Shown piece by piece: positions 42,603-51,244 of a stretch of 64,000 bases of DNA (its first letter is position 1; every line of letters begins with the position of its first letter). The position numbers and the translations under genes were made by a program. Source of the stretch: Proteiniphilum sp. X52 (lineage in GTDB: Bacteria; Bacteroidota; Bacteroidia; Bacteroidales; Dysgonomonadaceae); the NCBI RefSeq assembly GCF_003712195.1, contig NZ_RDSD01000005.1, positions 62,001-126,000 of the forward strand. Reading direction: 5' to 3'. The notes under the pieces were generated by a model. That model was given only the letters and a program-made list of their open reading frames with translations, searched no databases and had not been told where the DNA came from.

Positions 42603-44072
42603 TTAAACACCTTCAGGATCTTCCGGCTCTTCGTCTCCTTCTTCTCCTGCGGGAGGCAGATAAGCGAACAACGCTTCCTGAATGGCAAACCCTGTACCTT
42701 TACGGAATTCCATGAACACCTTCACGTCGTAGTTCTGTACCTGGATGTAGATCCTGGCTTCCCGGTGATCTTTGCTCATCAGGTGTTTGAAGTTCTCTTT
42801 CGGAGTGAGGAAAAAGATACCGGTACCGATCAAACCCTCCAGCGGCTGGAAGTAGAAATTGGTGAAGTCAAGACGGTTCTCATTCTTGTCTTCGTTCTTG
42901 GTCGTCGGGTACTTGTCGCGATACGCGAGATTGTACATCCGTACCAGGTCGGGATCGATATGGATCGGCAACTTTTTGTAGCGGTACTTCGGCGAGATCT
43001 CGTTCACGATACCCTCGATCGATGCCAGGATATTGGCAGGAGTCAGCGTCACGCCATCAAGTAGCCAGGTTACTTTATTTCCAACGGCTTCCTTCAATCT
43101 CTCCAGAATAGTCACATATCCGTCCATGGAAGCAAGCACGTGACCGGCGGGAGCGGCTTCACCATCTTCTGACGGATTGAATTCCTCGAATTCACCTTTT
43201 GCCATTGCTTGCGCTAGGTCTTCCGACAGCTTCGGCAGGATCAGTTCGTTCACGATGTACTTCACGATCGGCATCTTGTCGGGTGTGAGGTTCTCATCGT
43301 ACATATAACCGAGATACTGGTCGATGATATCGGCCGGCTTGATCGGCTGGTTCACCTTCAGAATGAAATTCTTGATGGTGATGGGCGTAAATTTCGCCTT
43401 TCCGGTCGGAGTCCAGTAGGGCGTGAACTGCTGCAGCACGGAATCGATGTCGGCCTGGGAAGCACGCCATTCCATTTTGTCCGTCACGATCGTGGTCATG
43501 TACTTGGTATCCGTCAGATCCATCGTGAGTTTGCGGATGATATCCACTTTCTCGGTCTGGACGTACTTGCCGAACTCTGTCTGGAGTTCGGCGGTATCGA
43601 TGGTCGTATCGGTAGAATACATGGCACCCACGTCGCCACGGAAATAAGCATCCACATACTTGTTGTGGATGTAGTTCATGTTCGGTTTGAACGCTTGTTT
43701 TGCTCCCATACCCATTGGAATTACAGTCGGTTTGCCGGGTTCTTCCTCTTTCGAGAGAAATTCCACTTTCTTTTTCAGCTCTTCGGCTTCTTTATCGGAT
43801 TTCTGTTTGTCGTTCAGGGCGGCAGAGAGATCCGTTTTCAGTTTGTCGAGTTGCGTTCTCATCGCAACCATCTCGTCCGATTCGGTATCGACCGGACCGT
43901 CCTTTTCGGCTTCCGCCAGTTCGGCCTCGAACTTGGCGACGAACTTGTCGCCGTATTCTTCTTTCAGTTTTGCTTTCATGTCGTCGGTCAGGAATGATTT
44001 TCCTTCCTTATTTACAGGAAGTTTGCTCATTGTGAACATCGACAGGACTACAGCTAAGATTTGTTTGAACAT
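42603..44072 (-). CDS. Major capsid protein
   Basis: 489 residues. Residues 25-115 form an acidic helical scaffold-type domain (MKAKLKEEYGDKFVAKFEAE; KSDKEAEELKKKVEFLSKEE), followed by GKPTVIPMG, a likely prohead protease cut site, and the HK97-like capsid part (YFRGDVGAMYSTDTTIDTAE, then a mixed alpha/beta domain and WLLDGVTLTPANIL). The C-terminus is acidic (EEGDEEPEDPEGV). It follows the protease gene by 11 bases, a classic protease-capsid order. Confidence 0.75.
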   Translation of the reverse strand: MFKQILAVVLSMFTMSKLPVNKEGKSFLTDDMKAKLKEEYGDKFVAKFEAELAEAEKDGPVDTESDEMVAMRTQLDKLKTDLSAALNDKQKSDKEAEELKKKVEFLSKEEEPGKPTVIPMGMGAKQAFKPNMNYIHNKYVDAYFRGDVGAMYSTDTTIDTAELQTEFGKYVQTEKVDIIRKLTMDLTDTKYMTTIVTDKMEWRASQADIDSVLQQFTPYWTPTGKAKFTPITIKNFILKVNQPIKPADIIDQYLGYMYDENLTPDKMPIVKYIVNELILPKLSEDLAQAMAKGEFEEFNPSEDGEAAPAGHVLASMDGYVTILERLKEAVGNKVTWLLDGVTLTPANILASIEGIVNEISPKYRYKKLPIHIDPDLVRMYNLAYRDKYPTTKNEDKNENRLDFTNFYFQPLEGLIGTGIFFLTPKENFKHLMSKDHREARIYIQVQNYDVKVFMEFRKGTGFAIQEALFAYLPPAGEEGDEEPEDPEGV

Positions 44073-44083
44073 AAAGGAAAATT

Positions 44084-44989
44084 TTAAGAGTTAGTATAAT
44101 CGTTGATAAGTCTCTTTTGTCTCAGTTTGCGAGCCCGGGAAATTGAATAATCCAGGTCACCGATGGCGTGGATCATCCCGTTTTGGAGCGCCTCTTTTGC
44201 ATAGAAAGTCTTTCCGGAGAGTATGCCTTCCTGTTTGAGGTTCAATTGCGGCATATTCTCTTTCACTGTTTCCTGGAATTCACGTGCCAGCGGATCCAGC
44301 ATTTCGGTTTTGATCAGATCGTATTTTCCCTGAAGAGCCAGTTCCAGGGGTTCATTCTTGTGTTCGCTCAGGTTGGAATAGATGCGATGTTCGATGATCC
44401 CGTTTTTCTCATAGTATTTCTGATAATCCCGGAACGACATCATCACACCAATGGATCCGAATTCGGCGGAGATATCGTTGTCGGCATGGATCTCGTCGCA
44501 AAAGGTCGCCACGAAATAAGCCGCGCTGGCGCAAAGGTCGCATGAAGCTACTACCGGTTTACCATTGGCTTTCGCTAACCGGATCACTTCCGCCAGTGGA
44601 GCGATGGAATCGACGGATCCTCCACCGGAATCGAATCGTATAACAAGGCTGCTTATTTTCTTATGCAAAGCCGCTTTCCGGATAACCGCCGCGATTTCAG
44701 TGGTACCGTAATGGCTCAGTGACCCGTATTTCAACATGGTACCTTCCACCAGGAAGACGGCCGTGGTATCGTCCGGTATATTGTCGGGGATCTCTTCGGC
44801 TACCGGTATGGCACCACCGCTGGAGATAATGGAAAAAGAAAACGGTTTATCGTCCGACAGAATTCCTGTTTGTCCCGAAAATTGCCGATCGAGTAACTTA
44901 TCGACAATCGCACCGGTTTCCAGGTCAATCCTGTGGTCAATAAACCATTTGCCACGAAGCAGGGTAGTGATCAAATAATTCGATTTCAT
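44084..44989 (-). CDS. Prohead protease, S49 (SppA/ClpP-fold) family
   Basis: 301 residues. The ClpP-like fold has FDSGGGSVDSIAPLAEVIRL, the nucleophilic serine in LCASAAYFVATFCDEI and the lysine region GKTFYAKEAL. In other phages this enzyme cuts the scaffold and matures the head. Encoded directly before the capsid gene. Confidence 0.85.
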   Translation of the reverse strand: MKSNYLITTLLRGKWFIDHRIDLETGAIVDKLLDRQFSGQTGILSDDKPFSFSIISSGGAIPVAEEIPDNIPDDTTAVFLVEGTMLKYGSLSHYGTTEIAAVIRKAALHKKISSLVIRFDSGGGSVDSIAPLAEVIRLAKANGKPVVASCDLCASAAYFVATFCDEIHADNDISAEFGSIGVMMSFRDYQKYYEKNGIIEHRIYSNLSEHKNEPLELALQGKYDLIKTEMLDPLAREFQETVKENMPQLNLKQEGILSGKTFYAKEALQNGMIHAIGDLDYSISRARKLRQKRLINDYTNS

Positions 44990-45033
44990 TGTAAACGCGT
45001 TTATAGTGCAAGTTTACAACGAAACACGGAGTG

Positions 45034-45456
45034 TCAAAAGGACTGCAATATTTTGGATTTTTCGGCGGATGTCCGCTTTGAGGTCAGGTTTGTTCCAGAC
45101 AGGACGCCTGATGTCTCATGTGATAATACCACCGGGTTCTCGGTCGTACCCACGATCCGGTTTTCACCGTTGGAGTACGCCAGGCGGAATATATTCGGTC
45201 TGGAAATGATATCGTTCAATTCCGCATCCATCTCCCTGCTTTTTCCCAGGATCCGGATTGTCAGTTCCTGGTTGATCATTTCGCCTTTTATCGGCTCTTC
45301 TTCCTTTAATTCCGCGTCGGCGTAGATTAGTTCTTTCCAGGTGGTGGTAACCTGGACAAAATCCCGTCCGGGGATATCTACCATGGAGCATTCATTTGCC
45401 GGAGTATAGTATATGTTACATATCCGGTTTCTTAATTCGCTGTTTTTTCGTGTCAT
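45034..45456 (-). CDS. Phage protein of unknown function before protease
   Basis: 140 residues, beta-rich, with DIPGRDFVQVTTTWKEL and QELTIRILG. Position suggests a head-tail joining or virion protein. No family recognised. Confidence 0.5.
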   Translation of the reverse strand: MTRKNSELRNRICNIYYTPANECSMVDIPGRDFVQVTTTWKELIYADAELKEEEPIKGEMINQELTIRILGKSREMDAELNDIISRPNIFRLAYSNGENRIVGTTENPVVLSHETSGVLSGTNLTSKRTSAEKSKILQSF

Positions 45457-45519
45457 AAGAGTAAACGGTTTTACCGATTTGTGAGATTTTTTTCACAAAA
45501 GGGTGAGATTTTTTTTAAT

Positions 45520-46023
45520 TTATTGGATAATAGTGCTTTGGATTGTTTTTGCAATTTCTTCCCGGAATCTGAACCTGTTCCGGTAGTCTAATTTCTTGAC
45601 CTGGTCGAAATTCAGCGCGTTATTTTTGATGTTATACGCCTGCAAAAAAGCATTGATGATATCGGTCTGTTTGAACTTTTTCTCATATCCGATCGAGAAG
45701 AAATCCCTCACACGCCGTTTGAATTCCGCTTCAATGTAGTTGATGATCTGCACATGCTTCCATGTAGTAACATGGATGAAATTATACTTCAGGATATGGG
45801 CACTGTTGGGTTGTACCGGGATGATCATCTTCACCGGGTATTTGTAATCCTTTTTGCTGACCGGTTTGTCTGATATGGACCACATGGTGTTGATGAATCT
45901 TCCGATGTCGTGCCGTTCGTGCAGGATGATGGCGCCATCATCGGAAGAATTGAATTCATGCAACATAAAATCTTGTAATATAGGACGTAAGTTGATAATG
46001 ATATGTGGGCGATTGTCTGTCAT
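45520..46023 (-). CDS. Phage protein of unknown function, start of late genes
   Basis: 167 residues with basic, aromatic-rich middle (WKHVQIINYIEAEFKRRVRD) and C-terminal RNRFRFREEIAKTIQ. It is the first gene leftward of the repeat-rich region at 46.07-46.36 kb. Possibly DNA-binding; unknown. Confidence 0.5.
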   Translation of the reverse strand: MTDNRPHIIINLRPILQDFMLHEFNSSDDGAIILHERHDIGRFINTMWSISDKPVSKKDYKYPVKMIIPVQPNSAHILKYNFIHVTTWKHVQIINYIEAEFKRRVRDFFSIGYEKKFKQTDIINAFLQAYNIKNNALNFDQVKKLDYRNRFRFREEIAKTIQSTIIQ

Positions 46024-46065
46024 ACAACGAAAAAATTTAGAATAAAATCCAAAAATGAAAATACC

Positions 46066-46355
46066 TACTACAAACTACATTGGATATATATTGCTGAAAT
46101 ATAATATATTATATGTAGTAAGCAAAAAAATAAGCCTACAACTTGTAGTAACTTTGTAGTAACTTAAATAAACGTACCTACTACATTGCAAACATCGTTT
46201 GGGAAACGGTTATGTAAAATATGTAGTAAGTAGTATGTGTTTTTTGCAAAAAATAATTTTACGTGCGTAAAAAAAATATATAATATTGTAACTTATTAAT
46301 AATAAATATATTATAAATATTATATATGCGTATGCACCCATATAGCGTATATACA
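46066..46355. promoter_or_regulatory. Candidate phage replication origin with iterons
   Basis: Six exact TGTAGTA heptamers lie at 46,066 (reverse), 46,114, 46,144, 46,155, 46,179 (reverse) and 46,222, plus a CTACA-ACT-TGTAG palindrome at 46,135-46,148 and a partial copy near 46,230. From about 46,241 to 46,355 follows a very AT-rich stretch. The region lies directly downstream of the VapE-like replication gene. Repeats beside an AT-rich unwinding-type stretch fit an origin; they could also be operators for a late-gene regulator. Confidence 0.5.
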
Positions 46356-47612
46356 TTAAAAATTGAACTTTATGTGATACTTGTATTCGGGGTACGATTT
46401 TGACGCGGACCGTTTCGATTCCCTCCGGAACCCGATGGATGTCAAAGCTCGGCCGATGTTCTGGGGGGTAACCCGCATCATGTCGTTCGAGAGAATCTTC
46501 CTGTTCCGTCTCAGGTTCGAGAGTATCTCGCTGGCCGTACACCATTCCGCCTCTTCGTCCTCTTCGTCGGTAGGGGGCGTGATATAGAGTCTCACGTATT
46601 TCTCCTCGTCCGTCTGTATCAGGTACCGCTGATTGTATTCCTGCAGTTCCTCGATCTCCTCATCGCTATAATGGGGATCAAATTCCGAGTTCTCATACAA
46701 CATCAGGGCCTCCGCCCACATCTGGTCGATCTTCACCCGCTGCGAGTAGCGTTTATCGATCCTGTCCACCTCTATGGTGCCGAAACGGCTGGTCCCATGG
46801 ATAGGCGAGAGGAACCCTCCCATCTCGGCCGTACGGTTAGCTGTGAACATCGGCACGGCCACCCGCGGCTGTTCGGCCGGAAACTCATCATTCCGGCGTT
46901 GCACCAGGATCATGCGTGACCGGGTGTATTTCTTGAATTCCTCGATCCTGGCTGTCCCCTTGTTTATTCCCACCAGGTCGTCGAAACAGACGATCAGGTA
47001 ACGGGTGAATACATCCGAGAGGGAAAACCGGCTGTCATTCTCCGGCTGCACGTAATACGACTCTAATTCTGCCGGCAGGAAAAACCTGGTCAGGAAAGTT
47101 TTGCCAATATATTCCTCCATGGAGATAAATCCGAGCGCCACCGGATTGGGAGTTCCGTCGATCCATTGCGCCACGCTGGCCACCATCCATTTCCGGATAA
47201 GGGTGTTCATCCGTTCCCGGTAATAATCCGGTTCCCGGTCGAAGATCCTGGGCGTGATGTGGTCGCATAGCTTGTCGATATGGCTGTCCCCTTTGTATGA
47301 TCCCCGGATGGTATTGAAGTAATTCAACACCGGGTTCTCCTGGTCGAAATAGTTCTGGTCCCGGAGGATGATCCGGAGATCCGTCCGGGATATCGTCTTT
47401 CCGATCCCTTTCAGATAGAGATACAGCGTGTCCGCCGTCGGTTCATACCGGTACCGGTCTTTATCCCGGCTCTCGATACTGAATTTAGATGGATCCAGGC
47501 ATGAGGTCTTGACAATGAAAGCTTCATTAATCGTGTCCACAATGTCCTGGATCCGGTCATCTACGAATACCAGCGAATTGCTGGTAATCTCAGGCAGTTT
47601 AATTTTTGTCAT
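46356..47612 (-). CDS. VapE-like replication ATPase/helicase
   Basis: 418 residues. The central P-loop region reads SMEEYIGKTFLTRFF (GKT kept, loop otherwise shortened), the Walker B-like segment is YLIVCFDDLVG and the VapE-type NDEFPAEQPRVAVPMFTANR follows, with the R-x-x-x-F-x-x-T-x-N pattern. The C-terminus holds a winged-helix-like domain (SKSYPEYKYHIKF). VapE/D5-like ATPases load or unwind DNA in phage and island replication. The AT-rich repeat region begins right at its end. Confidence 0.7.
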   Translation of the reverse strand: MTKIKLPEITSNSLVFVDDRIQDIVDTINEAFIVKTSCLDPSKFSIESRDKDRYRYEPTADTLYLYLKGIGKTISRTDLRIILRDQNYFDQENPVLNYFNTIRGSYKGDSHIDKLCDHITPRIFDREPDYYRERMNTLIRKWMVASVAQWIDGTPNPVALGFISMEEYIGKTFLTRFFLPAELESYYVQPENDSRFSLSDVFTRYLIVCFDDLVGINKGTARIEEFKKYTRSRMILVQRRNDEFPAEQPRVAVPMFTANRTAEMGGFLSPIHGTSRFGTIEVDRIDKRYSQRVKIDQMWAEALMLYENSEFDPHYSDEEIEELQEYNQRYLIQTDEEKYVRLYITPPTDEEDEEAEWCTASEILSNLRRNRKILSNDMMRVTPQNIGRALTSIGFRRESKRSASKSYPEYKYHIKFNF

Positions 47613-47618
47613 ATATCA

Positions 47619-47873
47619 CTAATTATCACTTTTCAGAGGAGTCCCCGTCAATTTTAGCCAGAAGTTGGAAACTTCCATTATCAGATCGTCAAGTAAATCA
47701 ACAGCCTTCATCTCTTCTATATTCGCGAGTGCGAGATAGAACAAAACGGATTGGGAAACGCCGGCAAAAAAAGCCTGTCGTGTTTCTTTTTTCTGGGTTT
47801 CTCCCATTTTGTTCTCATCAAGATATACTTTCTGAAGGTAGATCTGGTATTGTTCTTCCAAATTAAATTTCAT
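47619..47873 (-). CDS. Small phage early protein
   Basis: 84 residues, helical (QAFFAGVSQSVLFYLALANI), 6 bases before the VapE-like gene, so co-translated. Function unknown; a small helper of replication is a guess. Confidence 0.55.
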   Translation of the reverse strand: MKFNLEEQYQIYLQKVYLDENKMGETQKKETRQAFFAGVSQSVLFYLALANIEEMKAVDLLDDLIMEVSNFWLKLTGTPLKSDN

Positions 47874-47888
47874 GCTGGTCTTTTATGA

Positions 47889-48053
47889 TTAATCGGTAAT
47901 GACGGTCATATCTAACAACTTTTCATCAAACTCATATCCCCAAATAGTCATGAGTTCAATCCCGTTGCTCCCGTCGATTTTGGCAAACCCTTCCTTATTT
48001 TCAAACTCTCGTTTTACTCCATTGACATTTTCGAATGTGATGTAATTGATCAT
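47889..48053 (-). CDS. Small phage early protein, 54 residues
   Basis: An open frame from the ATG at 48,053 (MINYITFENVNGVKREFENK) to TAA at 47,889. It has a ribosome site (AAAGGAG about 11 bases before the ATG) and its start overlaps the stop of the preceding gene by 4 bases, which supports that it is real. Acidic; no family known. Confidence 0.65.
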   Translation of the reverse strand: MINYITFENVNGVKREFENKEGFAKIDGSNGIELMTIWGYEFDEKLLDMTVITD

Positions 48054-48349
48054 AGCTTTGCCTCTCCTTTAATTGCGTGAAAATATATATACAAGTACCA
48101 GTTACCGGCATTAAGAAAAAAACTGAAATCCGAATCTTCGACCAATGAGTGGCGCCGACTATCCGAGACTTTGACAGGTGTACAGCGCGGATACTTTTTG
48201 TTCAATATTCGGACTTGTTCATTGAGACCCTTTTCGAACTGATCCGGATCCGAATTCGTGCGATGGTCTATTTTTTCGGCCATCTCTTTCACTGCTTTCT
48301 GAAGCAGATTCACGGGATTGATATCCGCTGTTGTGATGAAATAAGTCAT
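48050..48349 (-). CDS. Small phage early protein, 99 residues
   Basis: Pattern of a small alpha/beta protein (VKEMAEKIDHRTN, then DFSFFLNAGNWYLYIYFH). Coupled to the next gene by ATGA and adjacent to the previous. Unknown function. Confidence 0.55.
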   Translation of the reverse strand: MTYFITTADINPVNLLQKAVKEMAEKIDHRTNSDPDQFEKGLNEQVRILNKKYPRCTPVKVSDSRRHSLVEDSDFSFFLNAGNWYLYIYFHAIKGEAKL

Positions 48350-48350
48350 G

Positions 48351-48641
48351 TCAATCTATTTGTTTAGCTGTTAATGTTGCTGAATAAAATCTGGTGGATA
48401 TATCGATCACGTGAAGGCCTTTGTCTTTCGCCCAATAGATATCGAGCACCGTTTCACACTTGTAATACCTATCGAGTTGCAGGATATCTTCACGCATGCA
48501 TCTGAGAATTGCGTAAAATTCTGATGATGTTACAATACGATTGTCAATACCTTTGAGTAGGTTATGTAGAGAGTAGGCCTTGTAGTGTTGCCCTCTCTTT
48601 ACAGGATCCTGCTCGGAAAATATGGACAGGATGAAAATCAT
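48351..48641 (-). CDS. Small phage early protein, 96 residues
   Basis: MIFILSIFSEQDPVKRGQHY start; 4-base overlap with the upstream 198-residue gene and one-base gap to the next. Unknown. Confidence 0.55.
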   Translation of the reverse strand: MIFILSIFSEQDPVKRGQHYKAYSLHNLLKGIDNRIVTSSEFYAILRCMREDILQLDRYYKCETVLDIYWAKDKGLHVIDISTRFYSATLTAKQID

Positions 48642-49234
48642 ACGCTTTTTTCTCTGGCCAGCGATTCAATATACTTTTCTCCGCCTTTTAGGATGCCGTA
48701 GATATTTTCGTACTTCGACAGATCAGGTGGTGTGTAAGGCTTCTCATTTTCGGCTTTTTTTTCAGCCGCACGTTGTCTGTCTCGAATCTTTCCGAATGTC
48801 TCTTCGCGTTCCCGGTTGTAATCAAAAAAACTGGAGACGATCCTCTGGGTATCAATACTTCCGTAAAAAGTGCCGTACCGGCTTTCCAGGATATAATAGA
48901 ACAGCAATTTGAGATCTGATAATCGGAAGTGATTATATTTGGCATACAGCATATATGAGAGCTGCTTTATATATTGAGTCTGGAGGCTCTTATTTATATT
49001 CAGGAAATCGTTCAGGAAACGGAGCCAAAGATCCAAATATTCGAATCCGGCATAACTTTGCTTCCGTGGATAGATCTTCGTGAGGAATAACAGCGTGATG
49101 GGTGATGTTTCATACACGTCAAATAAATTATTGACAAAATCATAATTGACCACCAATTGTTCCGGACTCTGATCTTTTACGAAGTCCTGCCAGGTGGGAT
49201 AATCTTGCAATAGTTGTTTTTCTAAATCGTTCAT
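48638..49234 (-). CDS. Phage early protein, possible helicase-loader type
   Basis: 198 residues, all-helical, with the middle segment YGTFYGSIDTQRIVSSFFDY, and a charged C-terminus. Position among replication-region genes suggests a replisome accessory protein. No motif is decisive. Its start overlaps the end of the 90-residue gene by 95 bases in another frame. Confidence 0.5.
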   Translation of the reverse strand: MNDLEKQLLQDYPTWQDFVKDQSPEQLVVNYDFVNNLFDVYETSPITLLFLTKIYPRKQSYAGFEYLDLWLRFLNDFLNINKSLQTQYIKQLSYMLYAKYNHFRLSDLKLLFYYILESRYGTFYGSIDTQRIVSSFFDYNREREETFGKIRDRQRAAEKKAENEKPYTPPDLSKYENIYGILKGGEKYIESLAREKSV

Positions 49235-49412
49235 ATTCGAAAAGTTTTAATTGAACGGCAAAACCGTATGTTGATAATTTCTTTTCTAAGTTCGTATCAA
49301 TTACCCCCCCCCTATAGATAGTTCTACGCCGGGAGTGAATTGTATATCCTTTCTTTCTCGCCCGGTAGCATAGATTGTACCGGCGTTTCAAACGCGGGTC
49401 AACTTTCGCCAT
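49140..49412 (-). CDS. Small Arg-rich phage protein with a G9 tract
   Basis: 90 residues, strongly basic (DPRLKRRYNLCYRARKKGYT). The coding strand has nine consecutive G (plus-strand C run 49,304-49,312), where one slip would hit a stop at once. The C-terminal third overlaps the next gene by 95 bases. The N-terminal two thirds match small phage proteins I recall from Bacteroidetes elements; the C-terminus may be out of frame. Confidence 0.5.
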   Translation of the reverse strand: MAKVDPRLKRRYNLCYRARKKGYTIHSRRRTIYRGGVIDTNLEKKLSTYGFAVQLKLFEYERFRKTTIARLSHLAGLRKRSESGTIGGQL

Positions 49413-49674
49413 AAAGCACGGTTTTGATTGCTTTTACAATATGGTTGTAAGTTGACTTCTCCTTCAGTCTGATAAGGAGGAATCCGTCTTTGAAATTGAT
49501 CCTTACCACTTCCATATTTGCCTTATACAGGTCATTGATCTGATCCGCCATCCGGGAGGTTAGTTTTATAGTCGTGAATACCTGGTGCACTCCCTTGAAT
49601 TTCTTTTTCGCAATGCTGGTAAAACTGTCCTCCGTTTTTAGAAAGACATGAGTTGACTTGTCCTTAATTTCCAT
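49399..49674 (-). CDS. Small phage early protein, 91 residues
   Basis: Basic, beta-rich (SFTSIAKKKFKGVHQVFTTI). Overlaps the next gene by 14 bases. Unknown function. Confidence 0.55.
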   Translation of the reverse strand: MEIKDKSTHVFLKTEDSFTSIAKKKFKGVHQVFTTIKLTSRMADQINDLYKANMEVVRINFKDGFLLIRLKEKSTYNHIVKAIKTVLYGES

Positions 49675-49680
49675 GTTCTA

Positions 49681-49818
49681 TTAATTTGTCGCGAATAATT
49701 TATCTGGTTTCTCTGATAGCAAAATGAGGCAAAGACACAATCCAATTAACACTACTGCCAGTAGACCGTAGATGATAATTTCGAGCCATTCTTCTTTCGT
49801 TTTCTTTTTGAATTTCAT
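49681..49818 (-). CDS. Small single-pass membrane protein, 45 residues
   Basis: ATG at 49,818 to TAA at 49,681. A basic N-terminus (MKFKKKTKEEW) is followed by one membrane helix (IIYGLLAVVLIGLCLCLIL). The start overlaps the stop of the preceding gene (ATGA). Could be a superinfection-exclusion or inner-membrane accessory protein; there is no direct evidence. Confidence 0.6.
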   Translation of the reverse strand: MKFKKKTKEEWLEIIIYGLLAVVLIGLCLCLILLSEKPDKLFATN

Positions 49819-50300
49819 ATTGTTTTTTTCTTTAGAGTAAATCCGGATTCTTTTGCCGGTTCGTCGCCGGGTTGGTCGTTATTCAACTGGAAATCTTTCG
49901 GTAGGAAGATCGATTTGTACCGGCTGCAGATATAGAAATCCAGGAATTCCAGTGCACGTTCTTCGTTTTTTTTCGAGATATTGAAAAGTTTCTTTAACCT
50001 ACGTCTTTCTTCTACTGGTACCAGGATAATGCCGAACACGTCATACAGGAACTCTTTATAGTCTTTCCATGTGCCTGCGAATTCTTCACTGTCGAACGGC
50101 ATCTCAATCTCATCCGCTTCCGGATCCGGGACAAATACGCTGAACTCGTCGATCTGTTTGCCCAATGTTTTCACGTTTCGCTCAAAATTCTTTTTGATCT
50201 TCGTCACGTCCGGACCGTTTCGCAACCCGTTGATCACGGTCGCTTCGTCGTCAATCATTTTTTGAATCTGATCCACCAGATTGTTCCAATGCTCTTTCAT
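49815..50300 (-). CDS. Phage early protein, 161 residues
   Basis: Helical, charged (MKEHWNNLVDQIQKMIDDEA), with an acidic middle (PDPEADEIEMPFDSEEF) and basic end. I use the ATG at 50,300; ATG codons at 50,333 and 50,258 are also possible. Overlaps the upstream gene by 50 bases. Unknown. Confidence 0.5.
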   Translation of the reverse strand: MKEHWNNLVDQIQKMIDDEATVINGLRNGPDVTKIKKNFERNVKTLGKQIDEFSVFVPDPEADEIEMPFDSEEFAGTWKDYKEFLYDVFGIILVPVEERRRLKKLFNISKKNEERALEFLDFYICSRYKSIFLPKDFQLNNDQPGDEPAKESGFTLKKKTI

Positions 50301-50550
50301 ACTTTTCAATAAAACTGTGTAATGTCCTGTCATTCACGCTGAATAAATCTTCCGCTTTTGTAAGAAGATATTTTGCCTGTCTGGATTTTCTGTTCGTGCA
50401 TCTGGCAATATCATAAATACTGTAGTCCGACATATACGCGAACAGGATCCATGCTTTTCGCTCCGTCTCGGTCGGTTCAGACCGTGTCCGGGATCTGATC
50501 CTTATCCGGTCATCCTCCGTGAATAGTTGGTTGAATAATGCTTCAATCAT
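50251..50550 (-). CDS. Phage HTH protein, 99 residues
   Basis: The segment YSIYDIARCTNRKSRQAKYL has a helix-turn-helix pattern (D-IA-x(5)-R-QA). May be an early regulator or replication factor. Six bases after the LuxR-type gene. Confidence 0.55.
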   Translation of the reverse strand: MIEALFNQLFTEDDRIRIRSRTRSEPTETERKAWILFAYMSDYSIYDIARCTNRKSRQAKYLLTKAEDLFSVNDRTLHSFIEKYERALEQSGGSDSKND

Positions 50551-50555
50551 ACCTT

Positions 50556-50942
50556 TTAAGTAAAAGTGAATTCTAACTCATCGCGCTGGATTCGGGACCT
50601 ACGTATTTCGGCAGTTTTCGTCTGCCTGGCATATCGTCCACGAGTGAAAAGATCAAATCCTTGCGAAATGTCGCCAGACAGATATATTGTGAGTAAGAAA
50701 GCGGCGACTACGTTTTTCAATGGGGACAATTCCATGCTGATGTTGAAGTGTGTACAGAAATACCATGCTGAAAATTCGTTGGCGCTCCGGCACTCGGTTT
50801 TTGCGAAAATATTCCTCACATGGTTTTCTACTGTATGCACTGAGATTGATAGTCGATAGGCAACTTCTTTCTTTATCGCTCCCCATGCAATAAGCTCTCC
50901 AATCTCTTTTTCTCGTTTCGTTAGTTGAGCACGTGCATTCAT
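50556..50942 (-). CDS. LuxR-type HTH regulator
   Basis: 128 residues. The N-terminal 65 residues are a GerE/LuxR DNA-binding domain (LTKREKEIGELIAWG, KKEVAYRLSISVHTVENHVR). It has no receiver domain. The C-terminal half contains one hydrophobic segment (NVVAAFLLTIYLSG) and a basic tail. A stand-alone LuxR HTH is often found in the early region of Bacteroidetes prophages. Overlaps the Cro-like gene end by 1 base. Confidence 0.75.
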   Translation of the reverse strand: MNARAQLTKREKEIGELIAWGAIKKEVAYRLSISVHTVENHVRNIFAKTECRSANEFSAWYFCTHFNISMELSPLKNVVAAFLLTIYLSGDISQGFDLFTRGRYARQTKTAEIRRSRIQRDELEFTFT

Positions 50943-51175
50943 CAGCTTCCCCAGATATCGGACTGTTTAACTTTGTACTTTGAGAATATTTTCTCAATTG
51001 CCTCTTTTTCCTCAACATTTGGGATGATGTTTCCATATAACCGCTGATACCATTGTGATCTTGCGGAAATACCAAGGGCTTCCATTATCTCGTCTTTTGC
51101 TCTACGGATGTCCTTGTAGGGTATCAATCCGAATCCTTTTTTAAAACTGTGGATGTTTTCTTTGTTTTTTGCCAT
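50942..51175 (-). CDS. Cro-like early regulator
   Basis: 77 residues, basic, with a HTH-like middle (DEIMEALGISARSQWYQRLYG). First leftward gene after the divergent operator region, the place of cro-type genes. Its promoter carries repressor operators (51,245-51,298). Confidence 0.6.
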   Translation of the reverse strand: MAKNKENIHSFKKGFGLIPYKDIRRAKDEIMEALGISARSQWYQRLYGNIIPNVEEKEAIEKIFSKYKVKQSDIWGS

Positions 51176-51244
51176 ATCCTGAAAAAAATAGTCTAAATTT
51201 GCTATTTACATGTGTTCGTTTTAAGCGTACATTTGTGCCGCTCA

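Noticed and set aside
46066-46228. CRISPR array
   Set aside because: The repeats are 7 bases, irregularly spaced and in both directions; no direct repeats with equal spacers occur in the window and no cas gene was seen.
46210-46545. 111-codon minus-strand frame overlapping the VapE-like gene
   Set aside because: Another frame of the VapE-like gene that continues into the AT-rich region; no family likeness.
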